Positions 1 through 12,096 of a DNA stretch of 64,000 nt are shown here, in pieces; position 1 is the stretch's first letter; each line of letters begins with the position of its first letter. Both the position numbers and the translations under genes were made by a program. This DNA is from Diploscapter coronatus. Taxonomy: Eukaryota > Nematoda > Chromadorea > Rhabditida > Rhabditidae. Where the stretch lies: contig OZ038422.1 of NCBI GenBank assembly GCA_964036155.1, forward strand, positions 32,697,201-32,761,200, written 5' to 3'. The notes under the pieces are model-generated. The model worked only from the letters and a program-made list of their open reading frames with translations. It searched no databases and was not told where the DNA came from.

Positions 1-3000
1 CAGTCTTTAAAATTGAGTGTTCAGATCGACACCCTGCAAAAGTTGAAGGCCAAGCCCGCTGAGTACTGGGCTCAGCTGGTTCAGACCTACCTGACCGGAC
101 CCTCGGCCACGGTGATCGGACTTCCCAGTGAGGCGCTCGTGGAAAAGGTTGGTCTCGAAAGATCCCTACGATGAAAGATAGGCGAATAAAACTAGAATCA
201 TTTTTTCTCTCGCAAATTCTGATCTTTTTCCAATGATAAAGTATCGAGAAAGGAAACAGGTTGAAAAATTTGTTTCAGATCGCTAAGACGGAAGAGGCAC
301 GCCTGGACGCGCAGAGAAAGGCGCTCGGAAAAAAGGGGCTCGAGGAGAAGAAGAACGAAATCGAGCAGGCCATTTGGGAGAACACGGTATTTATTATTAT
401 TATTTTTAATTTAAACGAATTTCAAGGAAAAAAGATAATAAAATTTGAAAAAGTGAACATATTTGAAATTCCAGCACAAGAAGCCGGACGCCGATCTGCT
501 CAAAAAGATGATCGTCGAAAAGTTGGAGGAGTTCGATCGTTTCGACGTCAAATCCGTCTCCAACTCGGGTATTTTATTATTTTTCCCGAAAAAGTGCACT
601 TTTGAAAATTAAAAATAATTTTAAAGAACTGAAAAAGCAGATTTTTGAGAATCCAAATTCCAGACCCGTCGAGTCTGACCGAAGCAGAGGCGAAATTCCT
701 CCACCAGTTCCCCTTCCACACCACCATTCACAACTGCAACACTCAGTTTGTTGAGGTCGGTCTCAGAAAAAAATAAAAATTCGTGTTGCATTTTTCTCAA
801 AATGTTGGTTTTTTTTCTTCGCAAAAATGTTTTTAAATTTATTTATCTTTTTCCCGAAGAAAAAAAACGGAACTTCTCATTTTCTAAAAGAAGTTATACA
901 AATTCTCTATTCTATATTTTTAACTTAAAAACTCGAAAAAGGACATCTTTTTTTGCGAATATACAAAACTCTGAAATTGAGCTTCTTTTTCCAGCTCATT
1001 TTCCTGTTGGACAGTTCGCACTTGTCGGTCTATCAGCGCCAGTGGCTCTATTTGTACACGGAATTGCTCTTCGACTCCCCTGCGATTATCGATGGAGTCA
1101 GATACGATGCCGACGAGGTCGCCAAACTCTACACCAAGGTTCGGCATTTATTTATTTTTGAAAAATATTTAGAGAATGAAGGGAGGGTTTCGTTCTTTTT
1201 TATTCTTTAGTATAAGAATTAAGAATTTCAAAGAAAATATCTGAATAAGTTTTGAATTTTAGTGAAGAAGCTGAGAAACAAAAACCGTGATTTTAAATTT
1301 TCGATAAAAACTGCCGAGTTTTCAGGACCTCATCGAGCACTCCGTCCACACGGGAATTCGAGGCCACTTCGACAATTTCGCCAACATTCAACTGAAGGTT
1401 AGTCTGAAAGAAAAACGCTCTAAATGAGTTTCATGGCTTCAATATTTTAGATGAAAAATATCGCTTTGGTTATTTCCAAGTCCAAATACAACTAACATCC
1501 CAAAAGGTTTCAAACCTAAAATAATGGATTCCATGAGTTTTAAGACATCATCATTCTGACTTGAATAGCTCTAAAATTACTTGAGCTTATTGAAAGTGTT
1601 AGTTTTTAATCAAACTTTTTAGGTTGAACGCAGCAAACTTTCGAATTTGGCCAAATGGACCGAGGTGCTCACCAAAGGGGTCATTTTTGACGCGCAGAGA
1701 ATTAAACAGGTGAGTTTTGTAAATCTATTTTAAAATTACTATGATCAGACCTAAGCAGAGCTTAAGCCAGATCCTTCATGCAAACCCCCCTTAAGTCAAA
1801 ATATTCGGCGAACTCTCTATTTGCGTACCCCCTCCTATAATTTTTCGTTCTGGCTGAAAGTCTGCCTAGATCTGGCCGCTAAATGTGTTTTCTTATTTTA
1901 ATTCTTGTCGATTTTTCGAAACAAAATTAAATTTTAATTTTCAGGTGGCTCTGAGGCTCGTCGGAGACGCGAAAGAACACAAGCGCGACGGTTGCACGGT
2001 TGCCTCTAATCTGATGGTCAAAAACATCTACAAACAAAGTAGGCGAATTTTTATTTTTGTAATTTATGCTAGCCTAGTCATTATCAGAAACGACTAGAAA
2101 TCAGTATTTTTAAAGATTTGTTGAAACTTATAAAAAACGCGAAACTCTAAAACGATTTTCATTGATATGTTTTCAAGTACACTTTATATGAAGAGTTATT
2201 TTGCTATTGATAATTTTGCAATCATACTTTTCCATAAAAATAAATTATATAAATTTTCTAATATAAAAAGACAAAATAACATTAAAAAGAAAATAAAAAT
2301 AAACATTTAAAAATAATGAATTTTTGCAGACACGAATTCGGTTCTTTACGATGCTCTGGTTCTGGAGAAGTTTCACGAGTACGTCGCAGAATTATGCGAT
2401 ACCAACCCTAATGAAGTCTACGCTAAACTTCAGGAGGTTCGAAAAATTCAATTTAAAAAGAAATCAGAAAAATCACCCTAAAATATTTTTCTCTAAACTT
2501 TTTCTAGATTTTGATATCTACAAAAGATCACTTTATAGAAAAGTTGATTATCTTTTATAGAAAAAGCAATCTGAAAACCCCTATTGCAATATAACTTTTA
2601 TGATACATTCCAAATAGTATGATTGGGGAAGAGAATAGGTGTGTCTCGCGTATGCCATATGTTATACTGTCGTGTGGCTTCAAGGTTGTCTATTAAAAAG
2701 CCTGAAAAATTAGCATAAATTTAAAACATCGATTCTTGCAGCTGCGTGAAGTCCTTCTGAATGGCTCGATCAGCGCGCATTTCATCTGCCGCGTCGAGGA
2801 TTTGGACGCGAAATTGTTTGACCCCAGCAAATGGATGTTTCTCAACGGAGCTGGCACAAACATTGCAGAACCGAAAATTGTGGGTTTTCATTTTTATTCT
2901 TTTATTCGAATGTTATAAGGAAAGCAAATTGTAGGTTTCGAAGAAACAAAACTCGTGTTTTTAATAGAAATTTAGGAATCACATGGAAAGTGTTCTATTT

Positions 3001-5639
3001 TTTGAAGAGTTGTTTTCTAGAAAATTGATTAGATTCAACGTTCAAATTATGAAAGCTAGTTTTGAAACTTACAACTTGAAAAGTGAACAAAAGTTTCTTT
3101 TGTATCTTATGCGGTTAAAAAACCGAAAAAATTTAATTTTGAGATCAAAATCAAACTCAACTAATAACCAGCAACGATTAATCGTCATCTCCAAGCATGT
3201 GATGAGAGATGATAATTAAAAATGCCTAGGTAATTAATCGCAAAAAAAACATAAAGGCATATTGAGAGTCGAAAAACTTGCAAGTCTGGTCAAGATTGCG
3301 AAATTTCAGCCCGCCTTCCTCGAATTGGTGGATGATTCGTCCGCTGGAAAACAGCAAGTGGTTGCAGTCGGCGGCAGTGAGTCTTCCTTCATCTACCAGG
3401 TACTTGGGACAGTACTATATGATGGAGGGAGACGAAGTCTAGTTAGAGATAGAGTAGAGAGATGCGAGTAGAAAGAAAGAATGCGGGAAAAACACTCTTC
3501 GTCATATAATAGTCGTCGGTATTTGGAAAATTAAACTAAAGTAAAAATTTCATTTTTTCGAAAAAAAAAAAAAAAAAACGGTTCATTGTAGTCACCACCA
3601 CTCTCTTCTCTGAAGAATAATATGGAGAAGAGGAAAAAGGAGGGTGGTAACTACGAGGGACCAAAACCAATCATTTTTCTAAACTTCTGTTGAATTTTCA
3701 GAGAGCCTTCCTTGATTTCGACTGGCAAGACAACGCTGAGAGGGCTCTCGTTCCCACGATGCTCCTCACCCAGTATCTCAGTCAATGTGAAGGTGGGCGG
3801 TTGTTGTTTTATTTATGCTCATATTATTGTACTCGATAGTAAACTAGAAATGTATGTTGCAATTTTCTCAAATTCTGATGACTTCTTATTATTTTTAGGT
3901 GTATTTCTCGAGAACATATACCGAAAATTTTCAATAGTGAATATCGATTCCTGAAACTTATCGATTTTTTGTTAAAAAATAAACAAACTTCAGGCCCACT
4001 TTGGATTGCAATCAGAGGCGACGGATTGGCCTATGGGGCGAATATCTACGTGAGAACGGATCGGAAAATGGTCAGTTGAATGTTTAGAAATGAAAATGTG
4101 ATTTTTATTCCGAAGGTCAAATCTAAATTTTCAGATCGAACTTTCGCTGTACAGATGTGCCCAGCCTGCTGAAGCCTATAAAAACACGAGCAAAATAGTG
4201 GTGAGTTTCAAAGTTTGGATATTTTTCGGAGAAATCATCTATGCACGCTACACTGAGAACCCCTTTTCCTCTGAGTAATTTGAAGGATTTTGTGGGAAGT
4301 TTTTGACAAGTCATTTCGAAATTTGTAATTTTTTGAAGAAAACTTCTAAAAGTCGATTTTCAGGAAGATGTGGTGAATACGGGCAAAATCGACGTCGACC
4401 AATTGGAGGCGGCAAAACGATCCCTGACTTTCGAGCTGACTTCCCAGGAAGGCACCGTCATTTCGGCCGCTCAGCTGGCAATCGCTCAACAGTTCAGGAA
4501 TCTGCCCAGGGAGTACAGGAGGTATTTTTTTAATTAAAAAAAAACCTAGAAAAGTTGAAAATTAGTAATCCTTGCAAAAATAAGAGCTTTCCTGAAAGAT
4601 TCGAATTGACAAAGAGCTGAAATATCAGAGCGAAAAGAGAACGCATCTGATTTTACCGATCTCATTCGAACATGACGATAAGCAGAAAGTCCGATATATG
4701 ATAGTAGAGGTAATTTGAATATGTTCATTGGTCAAAATGAGAAATTTTCTGGATAATCAAGGGCGTGAAAAATTCATTCTAACATTCAACGAAAGAAAAC
4801 AATGGGAGGAAAATAACGCTTCGCCAAAACGCGCTTCACTTGTGTTGGTTCATAAAAAAAGTATAAAAATACGATATTTAGTCGTAATTTGTAAAAAAAA
4901 AAACAAAAAAGCATCGAGTTGATACAAAATCGGGATTGAAAATTTGAAAATTCATAAAAAAAGCCGTGTACGTTGTGTTTAGAGGAACTCGCACCGGCAT
5001 TTCACCAGACCTCAAAAAATGACTAAAGTCATACCACAAGATGTTATTTTTCAAGAATTTCATTTCTTTAACGAAATTCAGCCTTCTGCACTAGCTACTC
5101 TTAAGACCACTTTTACCCACTTTTCCAGAAAGGAGGTAACTTATGCAAAATGACAAGAGTAATCTGAGGGTAATTAGTGCAAGAGGCCCGAAATTCTGTC
5201 TGATGTCGGTCGATTCGAATTTTGTTAATTTTTAAAAATCGGGATTCTTAAGGGAATTGTGCAAAAGAATCTGGGAGACCAAAGCGGAGGACGTGATCAA
5301 AATTGGCGGGCCCAGGGTTGCGAAACTTTTCGATCCCAAGGTTTGTTTTTAAAAATTCGTTTTTGGACATCCTCCCTCATCTTTTATCGCCTTTTCATAT
5401 GTGCGTTTTTTTGAAAAATTTTAATTTATTTATCTTTTAATATTTTTCCTTTATAATTTTCTATTATACTTCCTTCTTGTCTGCTCAGTTTCTTTAAACT
5501 TTGAAAAAATCAATACCTGTTCTGGTTTTAGTCATTCATCCGTGCAGTTGCGGTGCATCCTTCCAAAATCAACGAGATCCAGAAGGCGTTCCCCGGCATC
5601 GAGACCGTTCAGCTGAAATCGCTTCAGCTCAAAATCTAA
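1..5639 (+). CDS. M16-family (inverzincin-type) metallopeptidase, C-terminal part
   Basis: Seventeen exons join in phase: 1-147, 279-386, 475-568, 664-755, 995-1138, 1326-1397, 1623-1709, 1945-2038, 2330-2436, 2742-2879, 3310-3399, 3702-3792, 3994-4070, 4135-4200, 4364-4521, 5253-5340, 5532-5639, stop TAA. This gives 586 residues; the start and the N-terminal half, where the zinc motif HxxEH would lie, are off the left edge. Near partial residues 423-436 the sequence GPLWIAIRGDGLAYG carries the Arg...Tyr pair typical of M16 C-terminal domains, which binds the substrate C-terminus in IDE and PreP. Overall it resembles the eukaryotic group of C. elegans C05D11.1 and yeast YOL098C, whose substrates are poorly known. 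The 1-147 segment might start at 23 instead, because an acceptor-like TTCAG ends at 22. The junction at 3310 was chosen by phase over an alternative acceptor near 3267. Family assignment is good; function is inferred. Confidence 0.85.
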
Positions 5640-5861
5640 ATTTGCCGATTTTTTCGGCAAGCCTTTTTAGGTGTGGTTGAGAGAGTTGAAAAATTTACTT
5701 TTCACCCTTTTAAGTCTAGAATTTACTCATCCTTATCGTTTCTGGTGCAATTTTAGGGTTATTCTAGTTTTGCCTATGTTGAATTTTCTTCCCGATGCTT
5801 TTTTTGAAAAAAGAAAATGGATATAATTTATTGTTGAAATTTTGTCGTTGATTTTTCAAGG

Positions 5862-5867
5862 AATAAA
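5862..5867 (+). terminator. Polyadenylation signal of the M16 peptidase gene
   Basis: A canonical AATAAA lies 223 bases after the stop codon at 5637-5639, in AT-rich sequence, and is followed by GT/T-rich bases. Position and orientation fit the 3' end of the upstream gene. Confidence 0.6.
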
Positions 5868-6750
5868 GTGGTGAAAATTTTTACCAACTTGTGTTATTAT
5901 TTTTAATTTCGAGTTAGACACTTAGAAAGTTGGCTAGAATTACGCAGACATCATAGGATGACTAATTGCGGATCCCCCTACAAACCTGATGACGTAATCA
6001 CTTATGACAGCTGCAAGGTACGTTCAGACTTTCCCTAGGGATGATTCAGAGAAAGTCGACGTGACGGGTCGTGGTTTGCAGAGAGATTAGGCAAATCTGA
6101 GACGATTAGTGGAAATGAAGGTTGACTGTCGAAACTTGGCATTGACATTTCATTAGCGGGTTCAACGGATAATCTCGGCTAATTTTTCGAGAAGGGTAGA
6201 TTTCTTGAGATTGCAGAAACAGCATGACTTCTAGAATATATTCCTTTAGATTTTTTGTAGATTTGAATCGATTTATAGAATTCATTTCTGGGCTCTACTT
6301 CATTCAACTAGAATTTAGCATATAGATGGTTTCCATAAAAATATGGCAAGCATTTCTACAGACAACATTAGATATTGCAAAATATTGCAGAAAATTTCGA
6401 AAAACTATGCGAAGGTGGATATTGGTTACTATGGATCAAATTTGGATATACGGGCAGCTCAGATTTTGACGCGTCTCGAAATTTCCGTTTGAAATTTTTA
6501 TGACTTGAAAATTTCTTCGCACTATTTCGCGAACTTCTGCTTTCTCTGACTCGTAGTTTGTATCCACCACACTTATTTTCTCGTTTACCCGATTTCACGC
6601 AACACAAACAACATGTCAACATTTTCTGATCCGATGTCTGTCAAATGACTTTACCCTTTTTTTTCTGTTCCAATGACATATATCGTAGTTTATATCTGTT
6701 CATTCAAGAAAGTTATCAGAAAATTTTGTCATCAAGAATTAGGCGAAGTT
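5868..6750. other. Intergenic stretch, no clear gene
   Basis: No exon chain with matching splice phases was found. A minus-strand open frame at 6368-6622 (84 codons, basic and Ser-rich) has no recognisable family and could be chance or the 3' UTR of the minus gene ending at 6751. Confidence 0.4.
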
Positions 6751-7265
6751 TCAAATTCCATTAGCAATTCGTATCGGTGTTAGGTGAAGGGAAGTCCCAC
6801 GAATTTCTCTCCATAAATAGGCAAATTGTTCTAGCCGGCACTTATTCTTTAGCAGTTCAAAAATTTTAAATTCACGCTCGCCCAAAAATGGCAACGTTTC
6901 ATTACCATTTTGCAAAATATTTTCATCTTGGTCCAGCGTATATAATCGAGCCTGTTTTTTCGAAAAGCATCCACTTATTTTCGAAGATTTCACCTTCAAC
7001 AATATAGCATTGACATAATTTTCGAAACTCTGAATTTCTGACTTCTAAAAATATATGCGTGGGGAAATTTCGTTCGCTAAATTATCTCGTTTGTTCGACG
7101 GTGTATTACAATGCTTGTGATACCCGACCCCATACACACGTTTGACATACAAGCCCATCGTTTGGAATCGCTTCCCTCCACTTTGCATTGTTCTCGAGTA
7201 AAATTAAGCGCGCGTGGTGTTTTCTCGAACCTCATGAACATTGCAAGCCACTGCGATGTTTTGCC
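6751..7265 (-). CDS. Unrecognised gene, two C-terminal exons
   Basis: Two minus-strand exons fit together: 7110-7265 (52 codons) and 6751-7044 (97 codons plus TGA). The intron between them (7045-7109, 65 nt) starts GTAATA and ends TATTTTTAG, and both borders are phase 0. The first exon reads GKTSQWLAMFMRFEKTPRAL and continues with three cysteines; the second contains FLGEREFKIFELLKNKC and ends RIANGI. An upstream acceptor (CTAGATAG) and a possible earlier exon ending near 7377 with donor GTGAGA, also phase 0, suggest the gene extends to the right. I recognise no domain. It lies between the M16 gene and the ceramidase gene on the opposite strand. Open frame plus splice-phase agreement is the only support, so chance cannot be excluded. 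Confidence 0.4.
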
Positions 7266-8914
7266 CTATCTAGAAAATTTGCATGTCTTTCTAGTCGTAA
7301 AAGTAAGGCTGATCGCTATTTTCCTATAGAGCCTCGAAAATGGGTCATTTTTACGCCAAATGGAATATTTTCTCACAAGACTTGGAAAAATCTCGACGCT
7401 TTGTTCGAAAATTGATAGCTTACTTGTAAGACTTTACAAAAATACTTATACTTTTGTCGCCTAATCAATCAAAGGGGGGAAGGAGAATCAAAGCGATATT
7501 TCCTATTTCCTACTACTTGAGGCTGAGGGAATTGCTTCATTTGACTTGACTTTTAGCTTTTCTCCGTGTTATTTCTCTGGGGTACTTTTCTCAGTTTCTT
7601 TACTTCTCTACTATTTCTTCGATTTCTCGATCTTTTTCACCCACAACAATTACTGTGTTAGCCGATGGGTGCTTCATCGAATGTATGCCTCACTACCTTG
7701 TTGCCACAGGCAAGCAGAAAGAAAGACATCTTTCTCTGTCTCTAAACAGGATTCCTCGTGTTTTTTCTCCCAGCCCCATCTTTTGCACTCTCTCACTTTT
7801 CAATGCTATTTCGTATGCTAATGCCGCACCTCCCTGCGTCTCCACTATTTCTCAACACTCTTTTTGACTCTTTTCTGTATCTGATTCGAATACCTACATC
7901 TGACTTTGACAGGCTTTGTATGTGAAATATAACAAACTGAGGTTTTGACCGATGATATTTTAACTTTCGAGCTAACATTTTGCAAAGGGTGGGCTTTGAT
8001 TTTTTTTGTTTAGAATAGGATAGAATTTTATCACAATCGCTATTTGTTTCAATGCATTTGCACTGATTCATTCGTGCTGTCATATCTAAACATCTAATTC
8101 CAAACAGGCGGTTTATCATCTGTACACCTCTTTCACTTCCATATCTTTCCCCACATTCGTTTTATAGCTCGACTGATCAGATTAGAGACTATCGCTTTGA
8201 TCAAATAAAAAACGGTCTGTGGTATTTCTGCAAAAATTTCGAAATTTCTAAGACTAGGAGTACTTTTACAGCATAATTCCCGATTATGACACTATGACAT
8301 TTCTTCTTGAATTGAAGATAGGTGGCCCATAAAGTAATTTTGGTCGTCTATAAATGTGTCGAATTTTAAAACTGTTCAGAGCGCAATTTTGTTTAGTTTT
8401 GAAGTTACTATCTTACTAATAGTCAAGATCACAAAATTGTTCTATTGAACATTTGAGCGTTCGGTGCGAACTCTATAAGCTAGACAACATGAGATAATAC
8501 ATGTGACTCGAGAACTTGACGAAGTCATAAGGATTTTTCCGTCTCATTTATCTTTTTTTCTTTTCTAGAGCATAACCGTTGCCCGCTAGCTTTCGCCCGA
8601 GATGTTGGCAAACACAGAGTTTCTCACTCTTTCTTCCTCTTCCTCTTCTTCTTCAAATATTTTCCCATTCTCCTAGTTTTGAGTCTATCACTTTTTATGC
8701 GGCAAACCGTATTTCACAAAATCAGTTTTCTTCAGACCATTTAATTTAATCTTATTTTTCTGTTGTCGAGAAGCCTTACAATAGGATGCTTTGCAGATTT
8801 GAGCTTCTTTATAGGGCTTCACATTAGCAGTATCTTGAACAATAGATTATTTTCGCATATACTTTTGAAGAAGGCAGCATCTTGAAAATCTAGTTCAGAG
8901 ACGGAATTTTTGAA
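7266..8914. other. Intergenic or upstream part of the unrecognised minus gene
   Basis: A minus-strand open frame of 108 codons at 7793-8119 begins with ATG, is followed by a donor-like GTGAGA, and is basic with several cysteines, but matches nothing I know. Pyrimidine-rich sequence at about 8620-8670 and the final 150 bases are likely promoter of the ceramidase gene. No other feature is supported. Confidence 0.3.
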
Positions 8915-10205
8915 ATGAGAGCCCCGTTTTTATCCGAGTGGTTTGAGTACGAGACCGGCCATGCGTGGTGCGAATCGGCGTACAAGTACCAGACTCATCC
9001 CTACGTGGCGGAATTCGCTAATACGGTATGTTTCCCGATCAATTTTCGAATAAGTTGAATTTTGACTTCAATATTTACAAGTTTGAACACGTTTGAACTC
9101 TAGTATCGAAAAAATTTCGCGAATAGACGTTGTTCAAACAGTAATGCCTTTTCCCGCACACATGCTTCGAGTCTAGCACTTAGGAGCATATTCTCCCCTT
9201 TTTCACACTATCTTTTCGTTCATCTAGACTAGAAAATTGCACTGGTATTTTTGGAAAATGTTGAAAAAAATGAAATTTTAGGTTACAAACTTGCCAATTA
9301 TCGTTTTGCCACTGGTGAACTTGATGTTGCTGAAGAAGTATTTAAAAGAGGTAGAAAAATGCTCAAAAATTGAAGAAAAGCTGGATTTTAGGTAAATTTC
9401 ACACTAATCTTCCCTCAGCTATTGTTGACTTTCAATGGATTAGCTTCTACCTATTATCATGCTACCTTGAATCTATTTGGTATTCAAGACTTGTACAAAT
9501 TTTCTCTATTGAGCATTTTAGGTCAACTAGTGGATGAGTTGTCGTTGGTTTGGATCATTACAATCTTTCTAGTCGTTTATATTCCGGTCATGAAATGGTT
9601 CCCTTCGCGGTTTTCGAAACGACTGTAAGTATCGACAACAACTCTAGGTACTTAGAAAAAAATGAGCAGGTTGCTCATCCGCGGCATCATTTTGGTGGCT
9701 ACTGGCGTTCTCTCGGCTCTGTGTTTCTGGGAGCCCAATCTAAACGCTGTGGCCTTGATGTTATTCTCTGTTCCAGCATCTTTCGTGATCATCTATGAAG
9801 GCAGGCACTGTGCTCTCCCGGAAGTTGAGACTTTCCCTAAACGCTCCCTAACCTTGTGGGGCATCGGTTTTGGATGTTGGTTTGCCGATAGGCTATTCTG
9901 CGATTTCTGGCTTTGGATAGGTATTTTCGCTAATGTTCTCCAGAAAATTTAGGAAAAACATTCAGGAACCCCTTACCTCCACGCTCTATTCCACCTGTTA
10001 GCTGGTTTGGCTGGCTACACCGTATTCGTAATGTTCTCCATAATCGACATTGAAGCTAGGGCTAAGGAACATAGGTAACCGAAATTTTGCCCCAAAGATT
10101 TAGACGTTTGAACCTAGGTTTACCGCGGCGGTGAAATATTTCCCGAGCAAAAGCAGCTCGATTTTCGCCTTCCCCTACATTTCTCTGAAAGAACGGTACG
10201 CGTAG
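8915..10205 (+). CDS. Alkaline ceramidase (ACER family, PF05875)
   Basis: Seven exons: 8915-9025, 9282-9350, 9392-9479, 9522-9624, 9670-9920, 9966-10074, 10118-10205, giving 272 residues, the usual ACER length. It should hydrolyse ceramide to sphingosine and fatty acid in an internal membrane. The zinc ligands of the family are all present: His83 in STYYHATLNLFG, and His213 and His217 in PYLHALFHLL; the companion motifs GQLVDELSLVW and ADRLFCDFW also match. About seven hydrophobic segments fit the seven-helix fold. The N-terminal motif reads GHAWCESAY, where human ACER1-3 have DWCExN, so the Asp and Asn that help bind calcium in ACER3 appear as Ala17 and Ala22. Exon 3 could start 26 nt later (9418) in the same frame. 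The start ATG is the first in the exon and sits just before WFEYETGHAW. Family call is strong. Confidence 0.92.
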
Positions 10206-10859
10206 GCACCCGATGCATATCTTGGTTCTTCCAATGAGACTGTGCCTGTGAATTCTAGTCACTTCATACTGGGTTCTATAGCATATTTTGGACTTTGTTT
10301 TGACGTATCACCCCTCAAATTGTGCAATTTAGTAGTAGAGTAGACAATTAGTAGACACTTTCACTTATCCACGAGTTTTGGCATACACTTATTCCAACTT
10401 ACTCCTTCCAAACTTTACCATATTTCAGGGATATCACCACCGTTTCCACTTTACGATTAGAAACTTCAGAATTGATTATGAAAACTTGAACTTCTCTAGT
10501 TTGAAACTATTTTCATCGACTCTTTGATAAAACATGATTCATTGGAAGTTACGAATTTTGTTGAACAAAGACGCTTATTATTCATCCTGGTGATTTGTCA
10601 TAGATTGTTTTCTCTCGATCCTATCATATGAGCAGCTTTACTTCATCTCGTTATACTGGACTTGTACATTTATTTTTGAAATGTAAAATTTTTGAAAGAT
10701 TCCTTTTGACAATGATTTATTATTGAACAACATATAAATTAATTATGAAAATCAACGTTTGAAATGATTTATAGGACCCATTTTACTCGGATTTGTTGGT
10801 CGAAGCAGGCTCATTATTTCTGGTAGAGTTATCCACCTTTTTGTCTTTATATTCCGCAA
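10206..10859. other. Convergent intergenic region
   Basis: Lies between the 3' ends of the ceramidase gene (+) and the coiled-coil gene (-). It is AT-rich with no supported exon and holds the minus-strand AATAAA at 10716-10721. Confidence 0.5.
10716..10721 (-). terminator. Polyadenylation signal of the coiled-coil gene
   Basis: TTTATT on the plus strand is AATAAA on the minus strand, about 140 bases past the proposed minus-strand stop at 10860. Confidence 0.5.
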
Positions 10860-11851
10860 TCAAGGTACCGAAACTCGTAGAAATAATAAAAAAAAAAACG
10901 TTATAAGCCAAATCACAGAGGTCAGTAAAATGTTGATAGAATTATTACCATCTAGAAATGGTCTGATGTCAAAGGCGATGAAATGACCGGCAGCGAAACA
11001 CATTGAAAGAAGTAAGAGCGAGAGGACTGTATCTCGATCTTGCGAGACTCTTCGAAAGTGCATCCTGCGTTTCATCTTCGACTTCCTCCGCCATGACATA
11101 GTCTGAAGACTCACGATCCAAATCAGAAATGGTCTTGACTCGTTTCTTCACCTATAGTCACTTCTTTTAAAAACATCGACATACCCACACTAATATTCCC
11201 CTACTTTATCAACTTCTTTAATAGGCGTGTTCAATTTTTCCGCCGACACTTGAATGTCGTGGGACTTGGATTCCAGCTCACATTCAAGGCGGCGAATTTT
11301 GTCATCCTTATGCTTCTGTCTCATATTGACTAAAATAGCGATGATTCTGTGAGATTCTTTTCCGAATTTCGCAACTTACAGACTGCTTCCTGCAGGTTGA
11401 TCTGATTCTTGAAGTCCTCCTCGATGTTGCTCAGCTTCGTCGCCTTGCAAATTAGATCCTTGCTGAGTCCCTCGATTTGTTTGGTGTGACGCAAAATGAA
11501 ATCATCTGAATATGACTATGGGTTTTCGAAAAAGAAACTTTCAGCTATACCCTGTGCAAGCAGCATCTTCATAATGCGTTCTTCTGATTTCTGGTCTTCT
11601 CACTCGACTTCCAAATTTGCTGGTCACTTTGAAATTTGAAAATCGCTACCTTCTCTTTGCGATTTGAATTTTCATTAGCCGATTGCTTCTTGGTTTGCTT
11701 TGAACCAACCTGGTCATTTATCAGTTTTGATTTTTCTTGAACAGTTTCCTTCTAAGTTCATCTTACTAGATTATTAAAGTATATACGAAGCGCTTACCGG
11801 CTTGGTGAAAGATTTACTTCCATGATTGACGTGACATTCGAGATTGGGCAT
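10860..11851 (-). CDS. Coiled-coil protein with hydrophobic C-terminus, family unknown
   Basis: Proposed exons on the minus strand: 11798-11851, 11650-11751, 11551-11590, 11380-11505, 11205-11329, 11115-11151, 10860-11026; 216 residues. The ATG is preceded by an in-frame TGA a few bases upstream. Residues about 55-160 are highly charged and heptad-like, for example KSEERIMKMLLAQ, RHTKQIEGLSKDL and KDDKIRRLECELESK. The last 55 residues hold two hydrophobic stretches (about 162-180 and 192-211), suggesting tail anchoring in a membrane. The final splice (donor GTGAGT at 11114, acceptor ATACAG at 11027) was chosen because it joins these segments in phase. Without it the frame ends at 10969 after an acidic stretch, and a third, polar tail frame also exists further on, so the C-terminus is uncertain. 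Exons 1-5 are well supported by phase. Confidence 0.6.
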
Positions 11852-12096
11852 AATTCACCTGGATTATCTGATTGATCAGGTGCATTCGAATTTGAATTTT
11901 CTTCGCTGAAGTCATAATTCGAATATCGAAACAAAGCTTGAATGCATTAGAAGAAACAATACAATGAAAAAAGGTGATTAGAAATTCACAACTCGGCAGA
12001 GACTCTTAAATATTCGATGCTTAGAGTCAGAAAATGTGCGCGTTAGTAGTTTGAGAAAGTCCGGGTTTCGAAGAGGCTTTATTTCTGCTCTAGAAA
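11852..12096. promoter_or_regulatory. Divergent promoter region
   Basis: These 245 bases separate the divergent start codons of the coiled-coil gene (-) and the CEP104-like gene (+), so both promoters or trans-splice acceptor regions should lie here. No TATA box stands out. Confidence 0.45.

Noticed and set aside
3262..3309. Extension of an M16 peptidase exon to the left (RVEKLASLVKIAKFQ)
   Set aside because: None of its possible acceptors match the phase of the previous exon, while TTTCAG just before 3310 does.
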